Source of the DNA: Yoonia maritima
Lineage (GTDB): Bacteria > Pseudomonadota > Alphaproteobacteria > Rhodobacterales > Rhodobacteraceae
Reading direction: 5' to 3'
Length of the DNA: 64,000 bases
NCBI RefSeq assembly: GCF_003003285.1
Contig: NZ_PVTP01000002.1
Location: 186,001 to 250,000, forward strand
Positions 44,592 to 54,608 of the stretch are shown piece after piece. How positions within the stretch are numbered: the stretch's first letter is position 1; each line of letters begins with the position of its first letter. Under the pieces are notes generated by a model. That model did not search any database. It worked only from the letters and a program-made list of their open reading frames with translations, and was not told the origin of the DNA. The position numbers and the translations under genes were made by a program.

Positions 44592-45767
44592 ATGTCTATT
44601 TTGAACGCTCTTTTCCTATCCCGTCGCCCCGCTGCCGCCTTTGTTGTCGTGGGCATGTTTTGGGGCTGCTTTGCTGCATATGTCCCGCATATTAAGGCCA
44701 CTTTAGAAGTGTCCGACGCGATGTTTGGCACATTGCTGCTGGGCTCGGCGACGGGGCTTGTGTCTTCGATGTGGCTTGCGCCGATCATGGATCGGTGGCT
44801 TGGCGCGCGCGCTTTGCAAGTGGGCGTTGCCTTTCTTGCCGCCGCTTGGCTGGTTCCCGGACTTATGTCGACGCCGCTGGCATTTGCGGCGTCGCTCGCT
44901 TTGGTCGGGTTGGCGTCAGGTCTGTTGGATGTGATCATGAATGCGCGGGTTAGTATGCTTGAGACAACGCATGAAACGCCTCTCATGAACGCAAACCATG
45001 CGATGTTTTCGGTCGCCTATGGTGCTGCGGCTTTGGTCGTTGCATTCACACGTGAAGCGGGCCTTCCGCCCGCGCCTGTGTTCGCGGGTTTTGCCGTGCT
45101 AAGCTGCCTTATCGTGTCGTTTGTCTGGATGGAGGTTACTGATGTTGCCCCAGATGCAGACAGTGTGAATGCCCGCTACCCGCTTTGGCCGATCGTTATT
45201 TGTGGTGCAGTTGTACTGGTGGCCTTTATGTCTGAAGCAACAGTGGAGGCTTGGTCTGCGCTGCATCTTGAACGCACGTTGCACGGAGGTGCTGCCGAAG
45301 GCGCGCTTGGGCCGGTGATGTTGGGCCTAACTATGGCGATTGGTCGCTTTTCAGGGCAGGCCGTTGCGGCCCGGTGGAGCGAAATCACCGTCGTTATTGT
45401 AGCCGCAATTGTTTCCGCCTGCGGCGCAGTGATTGCTGCGTTCGCCCCTGTTCCTTTGGTCGCATATCTGGGCTTCGGTATCTTGGGCTTAGGCGTTTCT
45501 GTTATCGGACCGATGGGCCTTGCATTGGTTGGTCAGCTTGTCGCGCCGCATTTGCGTACCGAAGCCATCGGACGCACCGCTGTGATCGGATTTTCTGGCT
45601 TCTTTTTCGCGCCTGTCCTTATGGGGGTTGTTTCAGACGCGTTCGGGCTGCGTATGGCCTTTGCTGGCGTGGCGCTATTGTTGCTCTCGGCAGTACCTTT
45701 GGCGTTGCTTATCGCAAAACTGCCAAAGTGGCATAAAAAAGGGGCTGGCAAAGCGCCAACCCCATAA
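44592..45767 (+). CDS. MFS transporter
   Basis: A 391-residue major facilitator with twelve predicted segments, of the FucP/YbjJ-like group: RRPAAAFVVVGMFWGCFAAYVPHIKATL at the start, MNARVSMLE and NHAMFSVAYGAAALV in the first half, and GFSGFFFAPVLMGVVSDAFGLRMAF near the end. The substrate is unknown. The ATG at 44592 is chosen because the upstream frame (44556) does not look like coding sequence. The 3' end contains a hairpin that is the terminator of the gene on the other strand. Confidence 0.9.
   Translation: MSILNALFLSRRPAAAFVVVGMFWGCFAAYVPHIKATLEVSDAMFGTLLLGSATGLVSSMWLAPIMDRWLGARALQVGVAFLAAAWLVPGLMSTPLAFAASLALVGLASGLLDVIMNARVSMLETTHETPLMNANHAMFSVAYGAAALVVAFTREAGLPPAPVFAGFAVLSCLIVSFVWMEVTDVAPDADSVNARYPLWPIVICGAVVLVAFMSEATVEAWSALHLERTLHGGAAEGALGPVMLGLTMAIGRFSGQAVAARWSEITVVIVAAIVSACGAVIAAFAPVPLVAYLGFGILGLGVSVIGPMGLALVGQLVAPHLRTEAIGRTAVIGFSGFFFAPVLMGVVSDAFGLRMAFAGVALLLLSAVPLALLIAKLPKWHKKGAGKAPTP
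45735..45763 (-). terminator. Intrinsic terminator of the minus-strand gene at 45821, inside the MFS 3' end
   Basis: On the minus strand GGGGTTGGC-GCTTT-GCCAGCCCC folds with one mismatch and is followed by TTTTTT. It lies 57 nt after the stop of the 66-residue protein gene and overlaps the last codons of the convergent MFS gene. Confidence 0.8.
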
Positions 45768-45820
45768 TTCTATCAGCATGTGCCGATTGATTTTATACCC
45801 GCCCAAAAAGCGGACATTTT

Positions 45821-46021
45821 TTAGTCTTCTGACGCAGCAGCTGCGATGAGCAGCGCAGCAACAACACCAACCACGATGTATGTTGGGTTTACGGAAGACG
45901 TTTTTGGCGCTTCCATGACTTCGACTGGTTCGATGACCACGGGTGCAACACCGCCAGCAAAAGCAGATGTAGAAACGACAGCCAGAGTAGCCGCAGCGGC
46001 GAGAGTTGTTGTGATGCGCAT
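45821..46021 (-). CDS. Small secreted/membrane protein of roseobacter type
   Basis: A 66-residue protein with a signal peptide (MRITTTLAAAATLAVVSTSAFAG), a linker GVAPVVIEPVEVMEAPKTSS, and a C-terminal hydrophobic segment YIVVGVVAALLIAAAASED. Proteins of this pattern are frequent in Rhodobacterales. Their function is unknown. A good terminator lies just downstream and a GGAG-like sequence lies upstream (AGGAGCACTACA before ATG). Confidence 0.75.
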   Translation of the reverse strand: MRITTTLAAAATLAVVSTSAFAGGVAPVVIEPVEVMEAPKTSSVNPTYIVVGVVAALLIAAAASED

Positions 46022-46220
46022 TGTAGTGCTCCTAGTTAATTATTTATTCACGCGAGTGCTGATTGGCAAAATTTTCGCCTGAGCAGCATTCGCTGGTAAA
46101 CTTCATTTGAATTGATGTGAGGTCAATGTTTTCATCGCGAATTTTTCCCCTTTTCTTGAGGAATTTTCAGAAAGGTGGTGCATTTCACACGAATGTTGAA
46201 ATCGGTTTCGCAAAGCCTAT

Positions 46221-47387
46221 CTATTGTTGCCAATTTCCTTCGAAATCTTGCGGTATCAATAGCACTTCGGGATCAAGCGTGGTCACGTCACGCCGCCCGC
46301 ACAGTGCCATCGTAACGTCGAGCTCTTTGTGAATGACCTCGAGCGCCGTCGTCACGCCTTTTTCGCCTATCGCGCCCAAGCCATAGATAAACGCGCGACC
46401 GATATAGACACCTTTTGCCCCCAGTGCCAACGCCTTGAGCACGTCTTGGCCGGAGCGAATGCCGCTGTCCATGTGGACCTCTACCTGATCCCCAACTGCG
46501 GCCACGATGGATGGCAGCATGCGGATGGCAGAAAGCGCACCGTCAAGTTGGCGACCACCGTGGTTGCTGACGATGATCGCATCTGCACCGATCTCGACCG
46601 CTTTCTTCGCGTCTTCGACGTCTAGAATACCCTTGAGGATCAGCTTGCCGCCCCATTTTTCTTTGAGCTTCGCAATCATGCCCCAGTCCAGTTTGGGTTC
46701 GAACTGTTCAGCGGTCCAAGATGACAGGCTGCTGGTGTCACCGACATTCTTCGCGTGACCAACGATGTTGCCAAACGTGCGGCGTTTGGTTTGCAGCATC
46801 TCGATCCCCCAGCGCCATTTGGTCGATAGGTTGATCATCGTCGGGATCGTCATCTTAGGTGGGGCGGTTAGACCGTTCTTTAGGTCCTTGTGCCGCTGTC
46901 CAAGGATTTGCAGATCAAGCGTGAGGACCAGCGCCGAACACCCTGCGTTCTTGGCGCGGGCGATGATGTTGTCGACGAATTCTTCGTCTCGCATGACGTA
47001 TAGCTGAAACCAAAATGGGTTCTTGGTGTTCGCAGCCACATCCTCGATCGAACAAATCGACATGGTGGATAAGGTAAATGGAACGCCAAATTTCTCGGCG
47101 GCTTTGGCCGCCTTAATTTCTCCATCCGCGCATTGCATGCCAGTCAGCCCAACAGGGGCGAGCGCCACAGGCATCGCCACATCCTGCCCGATCATTTGCG
47201 ATTTCGTCGAGCGGTCCGACATATCCACCGCAACGCGTTGACGTAGGCGGATTTGGTCAAAATCAGTCGTGTTCTCCTGAAAAGTCTGTTCGGTCCAGCT
47301 ACCGCTTTCGGCGTAATCATAAAACATCTTAGGCGCGCGACGTTTGTGGAGGCGCTTAAGGTCGTCGATAGTGGTAATGACTGGCAT
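46221..47387 (-). CDS. lldD: FMN-dependent L-lactate dehydrogenase / alpha-hydroxy-acid dehydrogenase
   Basis: A 388-residue FMN enzyme of the alpha-hydroxy-acid oxidase family. It starts PVITTIDDLKRLHKRRAPKMFYDYAESGSWTE, contains ALVLTLDLQILGQRHKDLKNG, and its active site is VSNHGGRQLDGA with the catalytic His/Arg pair. The FMN-phosphate region is DSGIRSGQDVLKALALGAKGVYIGR. It oxidises L-lactate to pyruvate at the membrane, passing electrons to quinone or cytochrome. Other 2-hydroxy acids are possible substrates. Confidence 0.93.
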   Translation of the reverse strand: MPVITTIDDLKRLHKRRAPKMFYDYAESGSWTEQTFQENTTDFDQIRLRQRVAVDMSDRSTKSQMIGQDVAMPVALAPVGLTGMQCADGEIKAAKAAEKFGVPFTLSTMSICSIEDVAANTKNPFWFQLYVMRDEEFVDNIIARAKNAGCSALVLTLDLQILGQRHKDLKNGLTAPPKMTIPTMINLSTKWRWGIEMLQTKRRTFGNIVGHAKNVGDTSSLSSWTAEQFEPKLDWGMIAKLKEKWGGKLILKGILDVEDAKKAVEIGADAIIVSNHGGRQLDGALSAIRMLPSIVAAVGDQVEVHMDSGIRSGQDVLKALALGAKGVYIGRAFIYGLGAIGEKGVTTALEVIHKELDVTMALCGRRDVTTLDPEVLLIPQDFEGNWQQ

Positions 47388-47597
47388 GGCTGAAATCCTG
47401 AAATTGGTTAGTTCTTGTTACCAATTGATGGGGTCCCGTTCAACTGCCTTTCACCGATCGTTGTTTCTTTGAACGTTGTGGGTAAGCTAATTGAACTGGA
47501 TTCACGCCTTAGATTTGCCTAAAATCCGTCCTAACTAACCTAACGACAGAGTACTTAGTTTATGATAGTGCTTATGAGTAAAATATGTGAGTGAAAC

Positions 47598-48637
47598 GTG
47601 GCAGATTATACTTTTGATATATATATCTCTGGTCTCCTTATACGGAGTTTCCTTCAACACTAGGTTCGTTCACGTTCACAGGTGACACGACGGCGACCGG
47701 GACTGCAGTAATCACGGATAACGAAACTGGCGTCGACGGTCAAACTTTGGACGATAACGTCAAGAATAGTCAAGAAACTGCGACCGCTACGGTTACAACG
47801 CCGACAACCACATACACTGACATTCCAATCAACGCAGATGCAGGTTGGACCTTTTATGATCCGATCGATGATGTGACGTTCGAAGTTGTTCTTTTGAATG
47901 GCAAAGAAGGTTCAGTCAGTTTTGCCTACACTTTGTCCGAATATCCATTGGTGGAAGGCCGCGCCTATGACATCGTTGCCTTCGATAATCAGCCGAATGC
48001 GGAGGTTTCGGGCGACCCTTATTTCACCTACGCTGACTATGTCTGCTTTGCGACCAAAACGCCCATAGAAACGCCTGACGGATTTGTCGCTGCAGGTGAT
48101 CTGCGCGAAGGCGACATTGTCATCACGCGCGAAGCTGGGCCAAAGCCGATTTTGTGGGTCGGGAAGCAAACTGTGCTTGGCTACGGCAAGATGGCACCTA
48201 TCCGTTTTGATACTGGCGTACTCGGAAATAACGGGCCGATTCATGTCTCACCTTGGCATCGGATGCTTGTCGCTGGAGCGCAGTCGCAGTTGTTATTCGA
48301 AAGCCATGAAGTGTTTGTGCACGCGAAACATCTGACCCATCTTTCCGGCGTCATGCGCGAGGGGTGTATAACCGTAACATACGTGCATCTTTTACTAGAC
48401 GAACATCACGCATTGAACGCGAATGGTGCCTATGCCGAAAGCCTGCATCCGGCCAAACAGGTTGATGTCATCCTGAGTGACGCAGACAAGCAAGAAATTA
48501 AACATAAGCTAAATGCGGTAGGCCGTAGTGTCGAAACCTACGGTCCGACTGCCTATCGCACGTTACGCCGTTTCGAGGCGGGTTTGCTGACTGAAATCTA
48601 TCCAGCAAAGAAGCGTTACCCGGTCATGGGGGCGTAG
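47598..48637 (+). pseudogene. Hint-domain protein gene with N-terminal frameshift
   Basis: The 3' part codes the roseobacter Hint (hedgehog/intein-like) domain: VCFATKTPIETPDGFVAAGDLREGDIV, then WVGKQTV, HVSPWHRMLV and HVHLLLDEHHAL. The N-terminal repeat-like part (TDNETGVDGQTLDDN, SEYPLVEGRAYDIVAFDNQP) is also coded in the same frame as far upstream as 47633. The natural start reads MADYTFDIYISG from GTG 47598 in another frame. Adding one T after 47633 joins the two (G-S-P-Y-T-E-F). The protein would be about 346 residues. Hint proteins are probably self-processing secreted proteins. Confidence 0.7.
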
Positions 48638-48642
48638 TGACG

Positions 48643-49434
48643 TTACCCTTTATGCGTCCCATCCGCCAACGACTTCACAAACGCTAGCACGTCAGCGACG
48701 CTTTCGCCTTTGCCGATTTTATCGACGATGGCGGAGCCAACGACGGCACCGTCTGCGATGCTGGCGATGTTTTCGGCGGCCTCGGGGGTTTTGATCCCGA
48801 ACCCGACGATTACGGGCAGGTCGGTTTTGGCTTTGATCCGCGCGACCTCTGGGGCGACGTCGCCTGCTTGGGCTTCGGCGGTGCCGGTGATGCCGGTGAC
48901 GGAGACGTAGTAAACAAAGCCGGATGTGTTTTGCAGCACTTTGGGCAGGCGTTTATCGTCGGTCGTTGGGGTCGCAAGACGGATAAAATTGATGCCTGCG
49001 GCTTGGGCAGGAATGCACAGTTCTTCGTCTTCTTCGGGCGGCAGATCGACGATGATCAGCCCGTCGATCCCAGCCTCAACTGCGTCCTTTAGGAACTTAT
49101 CAACGCCGCGCGAATAGATCGGGTTGTAGTAGCCCATCATGACAATCGGCGTGGTGTCGTCGTTTTTGCGGAATTCGCGTGCGTATTGCAGCGTTTTCTC
49201 GAGCGTCTGACCTGCCTCGAGCGCGCGCTGGCCTGCCAGCTGGATCGTTGCGCCATCCGCCATTGGGTCGGTAAAGGGCACACCAAGTTCGATGATATCG
49301 ACGCCCGCGTCTGGCAAACCTTTGACGATCTCAAGCCCGGTGTCATAATCGGGATCACCTGCCATCACATAGGCAACAAATGCCTTTTTGCCTTCGGCCT
49401 GCAACTGCGCAAATTTCGCGTCGATTCTGCTCAT
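48643..49434 (-). CDS. trpA: Tryptophan synthase alpha chain
   Basis: Cleaves indole-3-glycerol phosphate to indole. The 263-residue TIM barrel has the catalytic residues Glu49 and Asp60 ([13 protein letters not shown]). It also has the phosphate-binding [10 protein letters not shown] and [11 protein letters not shown] stretches. Its partner trpB lies 13 kb away on the opposite strand, which is usual in Rhodobacterales. It is convergent with the Hint gene (5 nt apart). Confidence 0.97.
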   Translation of the reverse strand: MSRIDAKFAQLQAEGKKAFVAYVMAGDPDYDTGLEIVKGLPDAGVDIIELGVPFTDPMADGATIQLAGQRALEAGQTLEKTLQYAREFRKNDDTTPIVMMGYYNPIYSRGVDKFLKDAVEAGIDGLIIVDLPPEEDEELCIPAQAAGINFIRLATPTTDDKRLPKVLQNTSGFVYYVSVTGITGTAEAQAGDVAPEVARIKAKTDLPVIVGFGIKTPEAAENIASIADGAVVGSAIVDKIGKGESVADVLAFVKSLADGTHKG

Positions 49435-49579
49435 CTTAATCCCCAGTGTAATTCTTGGGTTCGGGTTTGCGCGATGAGGGGCGGAAAATCAATGGGTCGC
49501 ACGCAATTGATCCCCTGTTTATCTTGCACCAAACCCATTCCCCCCCTAGAAGCCCACAAGAGTTTCAAGGAGAGCTGAC

Positions 49580-50677
49580 ATGGGTTTCAAGATGGGTATC
49601 GTGGGTTTGCCAAATGTGGGCAAATCAACCCTGTTCAACGCGTTGACGAAAACCGCTGCCGCGCAGGCTGCGAACTTTCCGTTTTGCACCATTGAGCCCA
49701 ACGTGGGTGACGTGGCTGTGCCTGATGCGCGCCTTGATAAATTGGCTGAAATTGCTGGGTCCAAGCAGATCATCCCGACCCGGATGACGTTTGTTGATAT
49801 CGCCGGTCTGGTTAAGGGCGCGTCTAAGGGCGAAGGTCTGGGTAACCAGTTTCTTGCCAACATCCGTGAATGTGATGCGATTGCCCATGTGTTGCGTTGC
49901 TTTGAAGACGACGACATTACCCACGTAGAAGGTCGCGTTGACCCGGTTGAAGACGCAAATGTGATTGAAACAGAACTGATGCTGTCCGATCTGGAGAGCA
50001 TCGAAAAGCGCCTGCAGAACCTAACACGTAAGGTCCGTGGCGGTGATAAAGAGGCTGTGCAGCAGGTGCGCTTGCTTGAGGCGGCCCAAGCGACGTTGGA
50101 AGAAGGTAAACCTGCGCGGACCGTTGAGGTCGATGCCGATGATGCCAAGGCGTGGAAGATGCTGCAACTGCTGACTACCAAGCCGGTTCTGTACGTTTGT
50201 AACGTCGAAGAAGAAAGCGCTGGCGCTGGTAACAGCCAATCTGCACGTGTGGCCGAAATGGCTGCGGCGCAGGGCAATTCCCATGTTGTGATCTCTGCCC
50301 GGATCGAAGAAGAAATCAGCCAGCTCGACGCCGAAGAGGCCGAAATGTTCTTGGGCGAAATGGGCCTAGAGGAAGCGGGCCTAGACCGTCTGATCCGTGC
50401 TGGTTACGAACTGTTGCACCTACAGACTTATTTTACCGTCGGCCCGAAAGAGGCCCGCGCTTGGACTATCAAAGAAGGCACATCCGCCCCACAAGCCGCT
50501 GGCGTCATCCACGGCGACTTTGAGCGCGGGTTTATCCGTGCGGAAACCATCGGTTATGATGATTTTGTCGGCCTTGGTGGCGAACAAGCCGCGAAAGAAG
50601 CTGGTAAGATGAAGGCCGAAGGCAAAGGCTACATCGTCAAAGACGGCGATGTGATGCATTTCTTGTTTAATACTTAA
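49580..50677 (+). CDS. ychF: Redox-regulated ATPase YchF
   Basis: An Obg-family P-loop protein that prefers ATP and binds ribosomes; it negatively affects the oxidative stress response in E. coli. The 365-residue product has GLPNVGKSTLFNALT (9-23), DIAGLVKGASKGEGLGNQFL, the NVEE motif in place of NKxD (VCNVEEES) and the C-terminal TGS-like domain ending GDFERGFIRAE ... DVMHFLFNT. The gene begins 145 nt after trpA diverges. It has a GGAG before the ATG. Confidence 0.97.
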   Translation: MGFKMGIVGLPNVGKSTLFNALTKTAAAQAANFPFCTIEPNVGDVAVPDARLDKLAEIAGSKQIIPTRMTFVDIAGLVKGASKGEGLGNQFLANIRECDAIAHVLRCFEDDDITHVEGRVDPVEDANVIETELMLSDLESIEKRLQNLTRKVRGGDKEAVQQVRLLEAAQATLEEGKPARTVEVDADDAKAWKMLQLLTTKPVLYVCNVEEESAGAGNSQSARVAEMAAAQGNSHVVISARIEEEISQLDAEEAEMFLGEMGLEEAGLDRLIRAGYELLHLQTYFTVGPKEARAWTIKEGTSAPQAAGVIHGDFERGFIRAETIGYDDFVGLGGEQAAKEAGKMKAEGKGYIVKDGDVMHFLFNT

Positions 50678-50906
50678 GGGTTGTCCGGGGCTGGTTATAG
50701 GCCTCGGAATTTCCTCTAGAAGAATGGCTGCATTGAGCCCACTATAACCGATGCCGCGCAGGTCATAAGTGACCGCTTTGATGACCTGATCGAATCAGGC
50801 GTTGGTGCGAGGTATGTCAATTCAGCTTGTCCAGAAAGATTGTAAGAATACGGTGTCATTTTTGATTAGCCCTGTTAGGTCTTTGAAATAAAGAAGGACA
50901 CTCGCC

Positions 50907-53696
50907 ATGATCCCATCCCATCCCAGACCGTCGCCGATGATCTTGTCCGCGCTATTGAAAAATTCGGTGATGTGCCTGCTCTGTCCGATCAGAACCGGAC
51001 AATTTCCTACGGCAGGCTTGGTGCGTTTGCCCAAGATATTGGCCCGTATCTAAAGAAACCGCAGATCGTGGGTATTTTCGGGTCCCCCGGGGTAGCAATG
51101 GCCGCAAGCGCCGTGGCCTGTGTGATTATGGGGAGACCTTTTGTGCATCTGGACCCGGTAATGCCACAAATGGTGCTGCACAATATCATTTCCGAATTGC
51201 AGGTCAGTCTGGTGGTTGCGTGCCAAGATGTGGCCGCTGGCCATTTGCCGGGTGATTGTAAAATCGTCGATGCGACGGACCTGTTGCATATGGATGCTGC
51301 ATTGCGTGAACCGCTTCGTGCAGCCCATGTGTCGCTTGATGATCCGATCTATCTTGTGGCCACCTCAGGCACGACGGGGCGGCCAAAATGCATTCCCGTG
51401 GTTCAGGATGCGGCCTTTCTGTCTTATGAATGGCGTGATGAATTCACGCCCTACCGCAGCGGCATGCGCGTCGGCATCTATGTGTTTGCGATCTGGGAAA
51501 TGTTTCGCCCGCTGCGCAAAGGGGCCGAGTTGTGGTTCCCCGATGCCAGCACGCTGTTCAGCCCTAGCGAACTGGCGGATTTTCTGATCGCACATAACGT
51601 TAACGAGATGCTGTTCACACCGTCGTTCTACAACACGTTCCTCACCGCGCTCGATAAGACGAAAGCCGACCGCTTGCCCCTGAGCCGCGTTGTTCTGAAC
51701 GGCGAAGTCGTAGACGACAATTTGGTCACGACATCGCTTGCAAAATTGCCGAACACGGCGTTGTGGAACCTTTATAGCATCTGCGAAACACATGATGTCT
51801 GCATGTCGCATTTGACCGAACCTGCGGGCGACGCCTCTGTGTCTGTTGGTGTGCCGATGGAGCATTTGCGCGCAATTATTCTGAATGAAACTGACACACC
51901 TTGTCCCACCGGAACCTCTGGTCAGTTGTATTTTGAAGGGCCGCGCATGTTGGGGCGCGGCTACATCAACCGGCCAGAAGAAACCCGCCTGCGGTTTCGT
52001 GAACTCAGCATCGAGGGGCGCAAAACGCGGCTGTATGATACCGGTGACCAGGCTTGGGTTGACGACACAGGCGCGCTTCACATCGAAGGGCGCATTGCCC
52101 ATATGCTCAAGCTACGCGGATTTTCGATCCAGACGCGGGAGTTGACCGATACGTTGCGCGACAAACTGGCGTTCTCCAGTGCCGCCCCTTGGGTGGCGGA
52201 TGTCGGAACGCGTGGCCAAACCCTGATCTTCTACTACGCCGCCGATGCCAGTCAGGTTCAGGCGAATGCGGACAATTGGGGGCTGACGGCAGGCACAAAT
52301 CGCATGCCGCCGGACTTTGCCGCTGAATTGCGCGAGGTATTGCCTGCCTATTGTGTTCCGTCTTTTCTGGTGCAAATGGATGCGCTGCCTCTGCATCCTG
52401 TCTCTGGCAAAGCAAACATCCGTGCCCTGCCTATCGTGACGGATGACGTCGAGTTGGAAAGTGCCGCCGAAGATGGCGTGATCGCCGCTGCTGCGACTGC
52501 GATGGGGTGTGCGCCGTCACAGATTGATCCAGCGCTGAGCTTTCATAACCAAGGTGGCGATAGCCTGATGTGCGTCACCTTTATGCTTGATCTGGAAAAG
52601 GCTTATAGGCGTCCCATCGACTTTGAACTTGCGATGAACGTGCCGCTACACCGTCTTGATCAGTTGATGACGCAAGAGGCCGACGCGCCCGCGCCCACTG
52701 ACAGCTTTGACCGCCCGGGCATTTTGCTGACCGGCGCGACGGGATTTCTGGGGGGGGGCATGTTCTTGCCCGAGCGGCCCGTGATTTACCCAAAGGCGAT
52801 GTCATCTATTGTCTTGTCCGCGATAAAAACCGTGGTGCGCGTGACCGGCTGGACGAAGTCGCCGTGAGGCATGGGATCGCAAGTGATCGCTACACCATGG
52901 TCCCCGGCACATTGGATGCGCCCGATTTCGGCCTTGATGCATCCGCGGCCAAAGCGCTGGCAGCTTCGGTCAGGCAGGTTATCCACTGTGCCGCGATGGT
53001 GAACCTCGCCATTGGGCGCACTGAAATGCTCGATTGGTCTGCCCGTGGCATGGACACGGTTTTGCAATTTTGTTGCGATGCAAATGCGGACCTGCGCTTC
53101 ACCTCGTCCAGTTCAGTTTTTCCTGATCGTGGCGGCCCGTGGCCTGAAACACCCGCGAAGCTATGGGACAATATCACAGGCTACGGCGCCGCGAAAATTG
53201 CGGCAGAAACAGCGATCCGTGCATCGGGTATTTCTGCTGCAATTGTTCGGTGCCGTCGCTTTATGATCTGGACGCGCCGAACCCGCGTGACATCTATGAA
53301 ATCATCCTCGCGGCATCTTTGCGAGCCGGTCACATGCCGCAATCGTTGACGTTTCCGATGACTGACGTCACCGCCGCCGCCGCGTTTTTGCTTGGCCCAG
53401 TCACGGCAATGGGTAGCCCGATTTATAACCTGATGGCAGCTGCGCGTATTACGCCAAACGATCCCAATGCGATGCCGGTGGGCGATTGGCTGGCCTCCGT
53501 CGATCTTGACCCCGGTATCGCAAACGTCATCGCAAATTTCCCCGAAACCTTGCAGACTGATGCGTCCTTTATCAACACGGCTGCCTGCGCCGCTTGGGCG
53601 CGCGTATCTGGCCGTCCCTATAGCGTTATCAGTGACGGGGACACGCTATTGGCGCGGCGGGGCGCGGCCTACCAAAGGGCGCCTGCGTTGATCTGA
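50907..53696 (+). pseudogene. Adenylation-thiolation-reductase (NRPS-like) gene with three frame breaks
   Basis: The gene codes three domains. An AMP-binding adenylation domain has ATSGTTGRPK, YDTGDQAWVDDTG, and the A10-like PVSGKANIR. A carrier protein has the phosphopantetheine serine in NQGGDSLMCV. A thioester-reductase domain begins GILLTGATGFLGG. The ATG at 50907 (AAGGA 7 nt upstream) opens MIPS, but the CCCAT duplication at 50912-50921 shifts the frame before the A domain. The frame shifts again at the nine-G run (52750-52758), after which HVLARAARDLPKGDVIYCLV resumes in the next frame. A base is missing near 53250, after which PSLYDLDAPNPRD resumes. The protein would be about 925 residues. 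There is no condensation domain, so it would reduce a single activated acid to an aldehyde or alcohol. Confidence 0.8.
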
Positions 53697-54442
53697 TAAT
53701 CCTCCATCGTCAACGCGCGGGCCGCATCACTGACCAGGAACGCGGCCAGTTCTACCACCTCGGTGGGTTGAACAAGCTGGTTCTGCGGGTTTGATTTGGC
53801 GTATTCAGCGCGTATCTCGCCAAGGCTTTGTCCGGTCGCCGCGATATCCGCGTCAATGAATCGTCACAACATTTCGGTTTCCACCCATGTAGGGCTGATC
53901 GAAACGCAGGTGATCCCGTGCGCGGCACCCTCAAGGCTGACACATCGACCCAACCCCAAAAGCCCGGCCTTGGATGTGCAATATGCCGCGTTATTCGCCA
54001 TCCCGTTGTGCGCGGCGACCGACGCAATATTGACGATCCGGCCCCAGCCCGCGCGCTTCATATGTGGCATCACAGCGCGAATGGTGCGGAACGATCCGCT
54101 GAGATTGCTTTCGATATGATCGTCCCAAACCTTGTCCGGATGACCAATGAGAGCCGCTTATTCATAGACACCCGCCGCATTGATCAAGATATCAACGCTT
54201 CCGTGGGTCGCAGCGACGTCGGCCACAAACGCGTCAACACTTTCGCTGGATCGCACATCCAAGGCGGCTGCGTGAAGGGTCGCATGTTCGCGACCAAGGA
54301 TGTCGCGAACATGCGCTGCATCCCCCGCACTACGCGCACCCACAACAATTGTCGCCCCGTCTTTCGCCAGCCGACGTGCAATCGCCAGCCCCATACCAGA
54401 AAGCCCACCAGTAACGATTGCCGTCTTGTTACCATTTGTCAT
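53669..54442 (-). pseudogene. SDR gene with two in-frame nonsense codons
   Basis: A single open frame from ATG 54442 (GAGGT about 8 nt upstream) to TAG 53669 is 258 codons long, normal for a classical SDR. It codes TGGLSGMGLAIA (cofactor motif), INAAGVYE, the catalytic NIASVAAHNG ... YCTSKAG, and a matching C-terminus SLGEIRAEYAKSNPQNQ. A TAA at 54158-54160 interrupts it after GVYE, and a TGA at 53864-53866 after VETEML. The reading continues sensibly after both. It resembles 3-hydroxybutyrate dehydrogenases. It converges with the NRPS-like gene with a 28-nt overlap and was probably its partner, acting on the released carbonyl (inference). Confidence 0.8.
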
Positions 54443-54608
54443 GCTGCTCGACCTCTTCTCAGGTTATCTATGAGAGACCACCTAAGCGAAACGCAGGCGA
54501 TCTGCATCGACAATCTGATCTGGTCAATTTTCATATTTGCTTAAGCCGGTTGAGAACAAAACCTGAAAAGAGCCATTTGATTGAAAAAAAACAAATGACA
54601 GCTCTGCT

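Noticed and set aside
53864..53866. TGA in the SDR gene as a selenocysteine codon
   Set aside because: Nothing suggests a SECIS element, the family has no cysteine or selenocysteine there, and a TAA also interrupts the same frame.
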